From Todiramphus chloris collaris (Eukaryota > Chordata > Aves > Coraciiformes > Alcedinidae), in contig JANVCC010000120.1 in NCBI GenBank assembly GCA_025345505.1, positions 6,365,651 through 6,429,650 on the forward strand: DNA of 64,000 bases, in the 5' to 3' direction. The notes under the pieces are model-generated. The model ran no database searches, was not told the origin of the DNA, and was given only the letters and a program-made list of their open reading frames with translations. Positions 1 through 10,745 of the stretch are shown here, in pieces. Each line of letters opens with the position of its first letter. Within the stretch, counting starts at the first letter, position 1. Both the position numbers and the translations under genes were made by a program.

Positions 1-1288
1 AAAATCTTTAGAAACAACTGCCTTAAAGTAAAACTCTGGCTATTAATTGTAATTTATGTTGGGAAAGTTGAACGGAATCTTTACTTTTCCAGAGTGTAAT
101 CAGTCATGTTTTGATATATACAAACAAAATAGCTTGGGGAAAATCAGAGAGAAAAACAATGACTAATGATCCTGTACTCAGGCTGTGGCTGCTGGTGTTC
201 TAATGCGTTCCCTGCCACTCCAAGGTTACTTCTTCTTTCCTTTAAGTACCACTAAATCAAGAAGCTTCTTCTCTGGGGGATAAGAAAATCTAACAGCTTA
301 GCAATGGCATGTTTCTCTCATGACCTGAGTATGTCTTGGTGTGAACTTGGGCAAAATGCAATCTAAGCTGTCCTGAGAAACACGGATCTCTGGAACTTTG
401 GCCCAGTGTGGGTTTCGGGCCAGACCCTGAATTTCACCTCCTTCCCCCCTCCCTGTGCTAGTGCAAACCTCCAGTGAAGATGCTGCAGACAATCCCATGC
501 CAAGACAACGCTCATTTTGACACCAGTATAGCTTGTCTCAGCAGCTTGCTGGTCTGATCCCCTCTGAAGCTGACTTCCTGCACGGGGCTGTGCACGATCA
601 GCACCGACTGACGCCTCTGGCTGCGAAGGTCTGTCTCCTGTTCTTGGTGCTGATCACGGTGACAGCTGTCATGTGCTAGCTGCTCACACCACTACACCTA
701 CGTGCTTACAGAGATCCTCAGATCCTGACAAGTTCTTCGAGCATCCACCCCGTGCTCCGTGGGCAAGCGTCTCCGTGTGATGCGTGCACGCGCGTTTGCA
801 CACGCGTGGCCCTGCAGTAGTGATGTGCAAAGCAAGACGCTAGGCAACTCTTCGAGCATCATCTGCTGGGGAGCCCTAAACAGCTTGCATGTGTTTTGGA
901 GTGAAAAGCCTCCACCTGCTCTCGTATCAACCCTGTAACGTATCCCAAGATGCTGTGCTTCTGGAAGTTAAGGCTTGCGACCGAAACCTCCGAGCACGGG
1001 GCTAATGTGGCTGCCGAGATAAAATGCCACGTTCATAGAATCACCGCGTGCCGAATAACTGCCGGGTGGCCTGGGCCAGAGCTGACCTCAGCTCCGCTGG
1101 CTTATTTCCACTCCTTCCACTGCCTGCTTCTGGCTTTGCGTTGGAGACTGGCTTCTGGCCAAAGAGCTTTGCCTTCGGTCAGATAAGTTGATTCTCTAGG
1201 AGAGACAAGGCCTTGCAGAATAGCAAGGGATTGCTGCAACCTGCTCTTTTCCCTGCCCAGTGTGGCTGCTGCACTCTCGCCCGAAGGG
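1..1288. other. Non-coding stretch, no gene seen
   Basis: All frames are short and no domain is recognisable. Small structures only: a perfect 10-bp inverted repeat (596-605 with 646-655, arm GATCAGCACC), and an alternating purine-pyrimidine CpG-rich patch at 777-809 containing the palindrome GCGTGCACGC. An octamer-type ATTTGCAT occurs just outside, at 1537-1544. No splice-bounded open frame stood out. Confidence 0.6.
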
Positions 1289-1414
1289 GAGCACGGGGAT
1301 GCTGAGGGCACGGGGATGCTGAGGGCACGGGGATGCTNNNNNNNNNNGCACGGGGATGCTGAGGGCACGGGGATGCTGAGGGCACGGGGATGCTGAGAGC
1401 ACAGGGATGCAGAG
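1289..1414. repeat. 17-bp minisatellite with assembly gap inside
   Basis: Tandem copies of a 17-bp unit (GGGCACGGGGATGCTGA and close variants) run from about 1289 to 1414. Three copies precede the 10-N gap and about four follow it, with the last units degenerating. Because the unit is not a multiple of 3, its open frames on the minus strand read through all phases and give repetitive S/P-rich peptides that are not real proteins. True copy number is unknown because the gap sits in the array. Confidence 0.9.
1338..1347. other. Assembly gap (10 N)
   Basis: Ten Ns inside the 17-bp minisatellite. Ten is a common placeholder length, so the real missing length cannot be inferred. The position inside a tandem array suggests collapsed or unresolved copies. 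Confidence 0.98.
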
Positions 1415-4400
1415 GGCAGGGTCCTGCTGAGGAGCCGACGCCATTTCCATAGAATGGATACCCCTGCTACTCCCCTGAGGGTTTCTCCTCGGGCAGTGTT
1501 GCATTAGTGTGACTTCCTCCGATGACAAGTATCTGCATTTGCATAAAGGTCTGTGCATGCAGCTCTCTGAATAAGCAATATTTTCACAGGCTGTGCACGC
1601 CGGGAAGTGGAACTTGCTCTGACCTTAGCTGAGGTCTCAGGACACAAGGTGACTTTCCTGCAAGGCTTCAAGGTGTGCGTGCCGTGCCTGGCCGCGATGT
1701 TCTGGGCTCTCTGGCAGGAGGGAAGTGCTGTGTCTTGGAAGGTGGGAAGTTCCTGCTGAGATCTCTTTGCTGTGTGAGTGTGACAGGAGGTGAGCTGAGG
1801 TGCAGTGTTGTAAGTCTAAACAAGTACATGGCTGTTCCTTGCCATTGAGAGCTGGGTCACTCTGGCTGCACATCTCACACCTCTGTGACTTCTCAGCATT
1901 AATGAGGAGCAGAAGGTTCCTCATCAACGATGCGCTTCCTGTGATCGTGTTGGAGAGGCAGGGATGCTGCATGGTACGGGGAAAAAAGACTGGGGGCACT
2001 TGAAGAACGAATGCAATGCTGTGTGGAGCCTGATAATAAAGCTGCGATTGTCTCTGCTTTTATTTAGACCTACCTTGTAGCTGGCTTTAAGTTTAAATAA
2101 TAATATTAAAGAAAACAGAAATCAAATGCCATACAAAGCAAAGAGCTTCAGTGCTTCCAGTTTAACAGCCCATGTAGGAATCTGAAAAGGATCATGCTTG
2201 ATAAGTCATTTTGCCATGCTGACTGTTGAGGAAGAGCTGCTGTTTTCTGCTCAAGGCCAGGTCGCTCACCAGCCAGGGGCAGCTCCCAGGAAGGCAGGGC
2301 CAGATTCCTCCAAGGTCAGCACAAGAGCTGCCTCTTGACTCTCAAGAACTTCAGATCAGACCTGGGTCATCTCATGTCCCATCGTGTGCTGCTGTGATGT
2401 GTGTCCTGAAGGGGTGACGTGACCTGCTTGGTCCCCAGGAACTGGCCAACCAGACCTATCCTAAGACACTCTGGACCTGCCTTGTGGAGCTCTTGTCTTC
2501 CAGGGTTCCTTCGCTGATTGCTCTGGACCTGCAGCGTGTCACCCCTCAAGGCGACAAGTTCAGTAACATCAGGAACAGCAGCAGATCTTTCCAACCCTAA
2601 CAGGTTCCTGTCGCTTCCCCTGTCCTGCTGCCCTTCTGGGTTGCTGGGAGAAGGCTCCAGCACGCAGCAGTCCTGGAACGGGGGACTGAGGAGGTGAAAA
2701 TAGGAAGGAGCTGGGGTGGAATTCCCAGATTGCTGTGGTCAGTGTAAATTCCTGCGGTGGCAGAACGAAACCACGCTTCCAAGGACACCCCACCCATAAA
2801 CTTTGGGGGGGGTCAGACTTTGAGGTTATTTGCTTGTAGGGAGGGTTAAGAAATTTGTGTCCACAGGGTGTACAAACACCGTGTAATCGAATCAAAGGGC
2901 TGAGCAGAAAGACGCTTGTGCTTTCCGGCCAAATTTATTCAGAAGAGACCAAATAAACGGTACCCGGTGATATTTGTGCAGCCAAAGATGGTATTTGTCC
3001 ACCTGAAGCCACTTGTTACATCCTCGGAGGACAGCAAATGTGTATAAACTGTCTAAGTTTTTAATTTTGGAGAGTCTTTGAAAATCTGGCCTGTATTTTC
3101 TGCTCAGACTGGCTTCTAAATCTCTACTGGGCAATGATCCATTACAGTTCATCCCTTCTGAGCTCTGTTTGGGAGAACTGAACCAGTTGAATCTCTACCT
3201 TTTAATGCATATTACTTACTGGGTAGGGTTTTCACAGCCAAGCTTCTTGAAAATAGTAAATCTGACAGGAAAATCCATTTTTAAATCATTAAAAGCATTA
3301 AAAATGACCTTTACCTGCTGCAAACGTAATCCGTTAATAATGTGCCTTGTACTGGACAGATAATGGGGATCTTCCACTTGGGGATTAAGGGATTGTGTGA
3401 ATTCAGAGCTGCTGATTCACTGAGAAAATACATACCTCTTAAAAATCACGGGTGGAGCCATCTAGGTGCTAACACTTAGACCAGGACACACACTTCCATC
3501 TTGTGCCAGTCCCAGATCTTCAAATTTACACAAATATCTATCAGAAGTGGTCTGCTGAGCGCTTGGAGTCTCTGAGCGAGGAATGATGATGCAACAACTC
3601 TTTGGTTGTTGTATGTGCATCGGAATAGTCTCTGGGGCCCTCAAACAGGGGTTAGGTTTCTGTTTGTGGGACATACTTAGGGTGGCTTAAATCCAGGTCA
3701 CTCATTTAACGTGTCTTGCTCTCTGATCTTCTGAAGGAAGAAAATCCACCCAGAAATAAAGAACATCAGCGTTTCTAGCTGTAACTCATGGCATTTGTGG
3801 TGTACAAAGCTCGGGCAGCCTTTATGATCTCTTCAGAAATTCTTTGCTGTTTATCTTCACCCGGGACCTGAGTGCTCACCTTGCAGCTCTTGTCCAAAGC
3901 AGGAGCAGTGAAGCTGTGCTTTAGAGCTCTGGATTTCTCTCCGGCTCCAGTCCAGAGCAGGGGTTTCCCTGCAGTTCCACACTGACCTGGAAACGTCGCC
4001 CAGGGTTCCCTGGGGACACGGGGGTGGCTGTGCTCTGGGAATTGTCATTAGGGTTTCAGGGTTAAAACGCTCATCTCACCTTGGCTGTGCTTCTGGTGTG
4101 ATCTTGGGAGGGCTGTGATAGCACCGCTGGGATGGATTCCCAGCGGGACGGGAATGAGGAAGAGGTGGGGGATGCTGGCATTGCCACCCCCATCAATCTC
4201 GGCTTGCTCAAGTCGCCGTTGCAAACAGAAGTTAACTGTTGAGAATGTTCCAAGCGGCGCGGACAAAACCTTGCACAACACCTCGTGCAGCCGAGGAGGC
4301 TTCATGGCGGCTCGGATGTGTCAGCTTGATTTATCACACGGCTTCTGGAGAAAATAAACAATCCTGGTGGCAGAACAGAGCTTTCCTTATTGAAGAGCCA

Positions 4401-4742
4401 TCAGATTTGCCAGGACAGTAACAGACCTGGGAGACTGCCCTGGGTGGGGGGGAGAGCAGCCAGCAGAGCCTCTCCCCCAGAGCTGCTTACTGCAGCATGC
4501 TCGGGGAAGGGGACCTTCTCTGAGGTGGCCCCACACACCTTGTCTGGAAGGCTTGTGTAGCATGTGTGGGTGCCCAAGCCTTGGGACCGAGCCTTCTGCA
4601 CAGTTCTCTGCTTGGACAGAGCTGTCACCGGCGTGGGCTGGACCAGACCCGTCTCATCTGAGCTTCTGCATCCTGTGCCTGTGGCTTCATGGGACTTTCC
4701 TAGGGACAACTGGGGGCATGAGGGCCAAATGACATCTGCCCA
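1415..4742. other. Non-coding stretch, no gene seen
   Basis: About 3.3 kb of unique-looking sequence. Open frames are all under about 125 codons and carry no recognisable domain. A small perfect hairpin lies at 3592-3611 (7-bp arms CAACAAC/GTTGTTG, 6-nt loop). I see no transposon remnant and no convincing splice-bounded exon. Confidence 0.55.
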
Positions 4743-4778
4743 ATATATATATATATATTCTATATATATATATATATA
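4743..4778. repeat. (AT)n microsatellite, near-palindromic
   Basis: About eight AT units, a TTC interruption at 4758-4760, then about nine TA units. The whole 36 bp is almost self-complementary, so cruciform extrusion and length polymorphism are plausible. It abuts the upstream edge of the CR1 fragment that follows. Confidence 0.95.
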
Positions 4779-4926
4779 GCTGCCCCATAAGAAAGGGGTT
4801 GTGGAGTCTGCTTCTCTGGAGGCATTTTAAACCCGCCTGGATGCATTCCTATGTGACCTGCTCTGGCACGGGGGTTGGACTAGATGATCTTTCGGGGTCC
4901 CCTCCAACCCTTAACATTCTGTGATC
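4779..4926 (+). mobile_element. CR1 LINE 3'-end fragment, plus orientation
   Basis: The order of motifs matches the end of the CR1 reverse-transcriptase frame and short 3' UTR of archosaur CR1 elements: GGTTGTGGAGTCTGCTTCTC, ACCCGCCTGGATGCATTCCT, GTTGGACTAGATGATCT, then TCCCCTCCAACCC and a single terminal ATTCTGTGAT unit. CR1 copies are typically 5'-truncated, and this copy keeps only about 150 bp. The element is degenerate and cannot encode protein. Recognition is from memory of the consensus; a RepeatMasker run would assign the subfamily. Confidence 0.92.
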
Positions 4927-6654
4927 TTTAATCCCTTGGAAGTCCCCAGCCTTTCTGCTAAGCAGGGGCCAATGTGGTTTGTTCCAGCTCTGATACAGCT
5001 TGAGTCCAGCCCTGGGTTCTGAGCTATTGACCCAGCAACCCGTGACTGACTGTGCTCTGCTGGCTCCAGCTCCATGCCCAGATAGTTTACGAGGCTGATT
5101 CAGTGCTGGTGCTCCTGCCTGGATCCTCCATCCTGCTGGGATCCTGACTGGAGGCCCAGTCCAAGTGCATCAGGCCCGTGAAAGGCAGCTGAGGGCAGGG
5201 GCTGCCCTTTGCTCCCAGCACGGTCGCCTTTCTAGCAGTGATAACAGTGTGTGTCCAGCCCCGCTGCTGAGCCTCACTAGGGAGTCATACTGATAACATA
5301 CATGAGACTTTTGAGATTAATTTCCACACGTTTATTTCCTGTTTCTTAATAAGGCTTGTTCCAAAGACAAGCCTTGTCATAATCCCCTCTCAAGGTGAAA
5401 GGAGCTGCAACAGCAGCTCTAAAAGGTGGAGGTGGCAGCAAACTCTGCAGCCATGCTCTTCACGGAGGGAGCTTTGTGTAATCAATTAACACAGGGTTAA
5501 CTCTCAAGCACGGCTGTATAATTATGTCTGCATTTTCTCTTGATATTCACCTGGATTAATTATGGCTGAGCGTGGCTGAATGGATTCCTTCTGAATGCCA
5601 GACAAAGAGCATCCTCTTCACCCTGGGGAATGGCACCTGGGACTCACCCAGGGAGCGAGGAGTGGAGCCTGAGACAGGGGACGGTTGGCATCCAGAATTA
5701 GAGAATAGGGAAGGGGCTTTCTAGAGATTAGTGTGCCCTGGAGGAGGATGCCACGTGCTTTTGGGATGAGGGGAATAAATTAATCCTCTATATCAGCAGT
5801 TTCTATATGATGTAAATACCATCATGCTGGTGTCTTGTGTTTTGTGTTTATGTTTAGTGTCTTGTTGTGTTTGTGTTCAAAGGATCCCAGACTCACAGGG
5901 AGGACACTTCCTCTCTTGTATTTCTGTCTGACTGCTGTAGGGTGCGAGGTGAATTGTGTTGTCTGTTCTTTGGTTAGAACACAGACTGAGATCCTGTGAG
6001 CGAGGGCAGTTTCTGCTGTGCACCTCGGTAGTGCCAACCAGGGGCGAGCATTCCCAGATGCAGTGTGCTGGTGTTGGTGCCTCTTTGGCCACCTTAGTTG
6101 GGTCCACAGTTGACTGCTCTCTGGGACCTGGCTAGGACATCATCTCCTCCAAGTCGTACTAATTCAGCTGAGGATTGGGACTGTGTTAGCTTACCCTACA
6201 CACTCTTTCCAAGGGATCAGCTACTGAGGTTGACAGTGATCTACAGCCACCAGTAACAGATAATGCTGTGCTGTAGAATCATGCTTCCAGAGCCTAGGCT
6301 GTTAGCCCTGCTGGGAACACTGGGTTGAAGTGGTGAAACCAGTTCACCCAGGTCTGGCAACAGAGCAGACTAAATCCAAGAGTTTTGGTGGGGACTCAGG
6401 AGCTTTCTGTTGCAGTCAGTAAGACCTTTGGATGAATGCAGACTGTGGTGGGGTGGGAGAGAAGAGTGTTCATGCAGCCAGAGCAGCCTGCTGCTTTTCC
6501 TGGTTTCCAGAGCTCCACACCACTGGGTACGTATCAAGCCCATGGTGCGTTTATTGTCAGTGGGGATTTCCTGAGCAGCTTAAGTCTCATTAAAATCTAG
6601 CAGGAATTGAGCCTTGCCAATCTCATTTGCATCTCTGAAAAAAGCAAACCTTAC
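4927..6654. other. Non-coding stretch, no gene seen
   Basis: No coding signature. 5822-5880 is T/G-rich (GTGTTTATG-type runs) on the plus strand. An ATTTGCAT octamer motif lies at 6625-6632. Otherwise I see nothing identifiable. Confidence 0.5.
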
Positions 6655-6941
6655 CTTCTTTCTGTGTAAAGGAGCTTTTCACTCCTGCATCTCCTCTGGG
6701 TGCCTGGTGCTGAGCAGGCTGCAGCACCTGGGACTCGGGGGCTTCTCCCAAGTTTCAGCTGGACTAATAAGTGATGCTTTAGCCCATTAGCTGGGGAGTA
6801 TGGTGCATGGGCTGAGTCAGTTAAGTGATTATCCTGGGAATGTATGGGGCAATAAACGTCTCCCTTGCTCATAACCCAGCAGCTAATGCCAAGAGATACT
6901 GCCGGGCTGCTCTGTTTCTGCTGGGCTCTACTGCATTTACA
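6655..6941 (-). other. Candidate exon, open frame, unknown product
   Basis: On the minus strand an AG preceded by a long pyrimidine run (T-rich, complement of the A tract at 6961-6972) is followed by about 287 bp open in one frame. It ends at a consensus donor AAG|GTAAGG whose GT complements 6653-6654. A second AG at 6953-6954 is closer to the pyrimidine tract, but using it puts a TAA in that frame immediately. The encoded peptide (starts CKCSRAQQKQ, ends KLLYTERR) matches no family I know and has no clear domain. Splice signals this good recur by chance in 64 kb, so this is a prediction to test and not a gene call. Confidence 0.15.
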
Positions 6942-6960
6942 CTGCAATTAGGCTGTATAT

Positions 6961-6972
6961 TAAAAAAAAAAA
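6961..6972. repeat. Poly-A tract
   Basis: Twelve consecutive A on the plus strand. On the minus strand this gives the T-run in front of the candidate acceptor described for 6655-6941. Confidence 0.9.
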
Positions 6973-7276
6973 GGCCCGGTTCAGTTGTTCTGTAACTCAC
7001 TGAAGGTGAAATTCACCCTGTTCAGTAACCCAGCCCCAGAGCTGCCTGCTGTGAAACCTTCCCCCTGTTTTGTTTTCTCGTGGTCTTTGCAACACGGACG
7101 CTCTCCTCTAGTGCCCCGGTTGCCTTCAGAAACGCCCCTCGTCTTTCATCTGGGTAGGCTGATCCTACGGCTGGGAACCAGCCTAGGCATTTTTTCCTGG
7201 AGAGCTGTTTGTAGAACCTCCTCCAACTCTTCACACTGCTGGCTGTCTTCCTGGGCATGCTTGGTAGAGCACTGGT

Positions 7277-7508
7277 GGGAGGGAAAAGGTCACAGAGAAA
7301 AGACGGGACGTGAGAGAAAAGCGGAGTAAGTGAAGGAGAGCGGGGGAGACTTTGCTCTCTGGCCCACACCAGGAGCAACGTGTGAGCTGAGGTGGTAGAG
7401 GGCTCGAAACAGAAGAGAAGCGTTGTGAGAGTGGAAGGGAAGGAGAGGGCAAGACGTGGAGCAAGAAAGATTAAGGGAGTCAGAGCGAAAGATGTGCAAG
7501 TGAGAGGT
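7277..7508 (+). repeat. Polypurine-rich tract
   Basis: From 7277 to 7350 and again from 7391 to 7508 the plus strand is overwhelmingly A and G (runs such as GAGAGAAAAG, GGAAGGGAAGGAGAGGG). The two blocks are separated by about 40 bp of mixed sequence. The frames crossing it yield K/R/E-rich or, on the minus strand, S/L/P/F-rich peptides typical of simple-sequence translation. Such tracts can form triplex or nucleosome-disfavouring DNA; that role is inference. Confidence 0.75.
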
Positions 7509-7813
7509 CTTCATCAGCGATGTCCGCGTTGCTTGTTCTCTTCTTCCTGTTGGGAAGCAGCGATGATCCCTTCTCCAAGGAGCAGGGCTGACTTTCCTCC
7601 TCCTCGGTCACTGCACTTCCTTGGTACCACCACTTGGGCTGAGGTTTTTTTTTTCTCGCTGGGGAAGGAGTTAAGATGAACAAAAATGAATTAAGGTCTC
7701 TTTAATTCTGAAGAGGAGGGTATGTGTCATGGTCTAACACAGTTTAACTAATCTACTTTAAAATTAATTTGGTTTAATTTTCCTTAGGGCCCTCCTGTGG
7801 ATATATCCTTAAA

Positions 7814-8021
7814 TACCTAGAATAAATAACAGGTAACTCGGCTGTAAATCACCAGAAGTAATTGTGTACCTACTTACCTATTGTAAATCAGCAGTAACTC
7901 CAGCGGGGCTGATTCTCTTTGTGTATACCTGGAATAAATGAAGAGTAACTTGCTGTAAGTCAATAAAGCTAATTTTCTTTCTGCTTTCCTGGGATAAAAG
8001 AAGAATAAGTCCAGGGATAAG
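7814..8021. repeat. Degenerate ~56-bp repeat cluster, ancient
   Basis: Four diverged units begin near 7814, 7876, 7926 and 7986. They share a pattern of (T)ACCTRGAATAAAT, then AGTAACT, then TGTAARTCA. The texture (GTAAATCAGCAGTAACTCC, then GGGGCTGATTCTC) resembles a widespread amniote repeat built on GTGTAAATCAGGAGTAACTC-type words. I cannot name the family. It is non-coding and strongly diverged. Confidence 0.55.
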
Positions 8022-10449
8022 AAGCTCAGCTGAAAGAAATTCAAACCATATTTTCGCTTCTAAAGATAATTAACTACTAGAGCAACTGACCAAGGGCTGT
8101 AATCGACTCTGTGAATGCAGACTTCTACCAAATTCAGGTCATTTTCTAAGAGGCTGCTCTTGTTCCAGCAGACATCAGTATGGAGGATGGTCTCTGGTCT
8201 GTGGTAGGCAGAGTAGCACACTAAATAAGCATATTTACTCCTTGCACACAAACCTCTTGGCTTATTAGCCTTGGAAGACCCTGGGAGGGTCAGAAGTGCT
8301 GCTCTATTTTGAAAGCTCTAAACAAGGCTCATCGTGGCTGAGGAGATGGCATAGGGGTTGTTGGCTGGGGCTGTCGGGGCCACCAGTGCCTGGAAAGCAA
8401 GCTCTCCTAGTCCTGCGCACTCTGGGGTGACTGTGTTCTCCTCACACCCTTGCACATGAGCTAACTCCCAAGAGGAAGCTGCTGCATTGGCGTGCTCAAA
8501 GTAGGACCAGCTGATAAGTAAAACATACACTGAAACCCCCAAGATTTTGTCAGCCGAGTGCCAGTGCACTCCATCCATCAGGGGTTCCTTAACGGCACGA
8601 TAAACCTGCTCTTTGCTTTCTGCTGTTTGTCCATCTCTCTAAAGCCCCAAGTAAGATTTCTGACTTACAACTATGGAAAATAACTAATTATAGTCATGGT
8701 GGAATATCGTATGTTATTTTTTTCCCCCTTCTGACAATACAGCCTCTGGCAAGTTTTCCACTCAAGTCTAAAAATTCTGCATTGCTTTCTGAAGCAGAGC
8801 ACTGTCCTACTGATGCAGTTTGCACCAACATGAATTATGACTTAAAGAGCAAACTGGCAGAGAACGTAATTAGCAAAGTGAGTAGAAACCCCATCTGATG
8901 TTGTGGCATTTCACACCCTATTTACACAGGAATTAACACCTTCCCTGTCATGCCTGGGACATCACATTTCACTCTGATAAGAAGGATTTGAGTAGAAAAT
9001 TGATTTAAAATCACATGCTTATCCTTCCACTAGCTCTTTGATGTGTCTGTGGGGTTCTCTTGTCCTCTCCCTCTGGGTTTTGCAACTCCTGTGCAGGAAT
9101 AGTGCCTAGCCCTCAAATTATTTTTTTCTTAATAATTTGGTTGAGCCTCACATTAGTTGCTTAGATTTATGGCTGTGACTCAGAACTGAACTCCAAACTC
9201 TCTAGGGATTTTTCTTATTTGTGTGCTGCTCTGATTTGCAAGCCTACGATGCCAGCTGCTCCCCAGTCTGTGCCCTTCAGGAGAGGGCTTTAAATCCTCT
9301 CCCCTTGCAGCACAGTGATGCGAAGGCCCAAAGTTAAACTGAAGAGGGGAAAAAGGGCTGGTTACTTTATTGTCAAATACTATTGATCAGAGCTTGGCTG
9401 GCCTCTGCTCACACGGTGTTCATCATCTGGCCCTAAAGTTGTTAAACGGGAACACAGTGGAATGAAGGAGCTGGTTTCTTCAGGGTGAGTCGAGTGGGTT
9501 TTGTGCTAGGGGGCTGTCACCTCCGTGGCGAGTCACGGTGGAAGGTGGAGAGAGGGGGGACGAGGATGTCTTCGTGTGTGTGATCGCTTCCCCGTAGCTG
9601 TGCCTCGTCTCTGAAGTGGATTTGCGGGTAGGGAAGATCCAGAGGCACGAAGTACGCGTGTTCTGCGTGTGTCGCTGTAGCGCAGGGAAAGAGCTTCGTG
9701 TGCAAGGGATGCAAAGCTGTGTGAATGGGTGGATGAGCAGGGGCTGTGCAGGCCCAAGTGTGGGGAAAGCAGAACAGAGGAATAAGGACTGTGCTGTGTT
9801 CTGCAAGCTCCCCTAAGCCCAGCGAGCACAGTCACAACGGTGTGGCTGCCTCGGCTCCGGATGGGTCTCCTTCCGAGTGTCATTACCTGTATCAGGAGAT
9901 GCTTTCAGCTCTTCAGTTAATTTTCGTGCGATTTCTCTTCCCGTGGGTCTAGGCTTTCCCTTCTCCTGTAAATATTTGTCTGAATCTCAGTTTAGCACCT
10001 TTCTCCCCGCTCTGTTTGTGCCTGTGCGTTTCTGTTCCTCCGAGGGGTTCTGCAGCGTGCTCTGCGTTAGGCACTGCAAATGAACACGTTAAAAGCACAG
10101 TGAAACCTCCCGTGAAAGAAGTGGCTGGAGAAATAAGGAGCTGCTACGCGGCGTGCTGGCTGCAGCCACTCTCTTGAAACTACCTGCGGAGCCTCCTTCC
10201 GTAGCTGGGAGCCCCCTCTGCCCAGCTGCCTTCCCGTCCTGGGGAGCGGAGGAGATCGTTCGACAGGTTTGATCTTCCGAGCTTAAAGTTTATTCCTCCG
10301 TCCGCACGTTATCGAAAAGAGAAATGTGGCTTATGAAAAGAAAATTGAGCTAAATCTATCAATTCCCTGTCCAGAATAAATGGATCTCTGAGGTTGTCCG
10401 TGGGGCTAGGTGCCTGGCAGGTAACGGGTATCCCACACAGCATCTGAAG
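8022..10449. other. Non-coding stretch, no gene seen
   Basis: 8640-9020 is AT-rich with scattered TAATTA cores (for example AACTAATTATAG near 8683). 9480-9700 becomes richer in CpG and shows tandem-like GTGTGTGTG/CGTGTG words. No open frame in the region has domain content or convincing flanking splice sites. Confidence 0.5.
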
Positions 10450-10745
10450 ACCCCCAGCCAGCGCTGGGCTCGCGTCGCCCACGTGCCGCTGGTTTCCCAT
10501 CCGAGTCACGGTTTCCTCGGCGCTGCCCATGACGGGCACGCCGCTCGCCTGCCAACGGCTCGGCGGAAAGTTCACAGGGAGAAATGCCAACAGATGGCGC
10601 TTAGGAATACACGGAGGCACGTGTGGGTCCGCTGGCTTTGCGCGCTGAGCACGGGCTCGGCGCCCAGCTCGTGCCATCCGCCCCGAGCGGGCAGCGCGGG
10701 CTGATGTCCCCGCGTCCCCGCGGAGCCCGGCCGTCCTGCCCGCTG
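10450..10745. promoter_or_regulatory. CpG-island-like patch
   Basis: By hand count about 39 CpG dinucleotides occur in about 300 bp at high GC, which is near or above the expected frequency, whereas flanking DNA is CpG-depleted. The patch contains two CACGTG E-boxes (10480-10485, 10618-10623) and a CTCF-consensus sequence (10587-10601). In birds such islands usually mark promoters or constitutive open chromatin. No first exon or TATA box is obvious, so it may be an orphan island or distal regulatory element. Confidence 0.6.
10587..10601 (+). promoter_or_regulatory. CTCF-consensus site
   Basis: CCAACAGATGGCGCT fits every constrained position of the vertebrate CTCF core NCANNAGRNGGCRSY. It lies inside the CpG-rich patch, a context where CTCF sites are frequent. 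A match to a degenerate 15-mer is not proof of occupancy. A near match with one core mismatch is at 25819-25833 (CCAGCAGATGGTGCT). Confidence 0.45.

Noticed and set aside
3592-3611. Short hairpin considered as a microRNA precursor
   Set aside because: Stem of only 7 bp with a 6-nt loop; far too short for a precursor.
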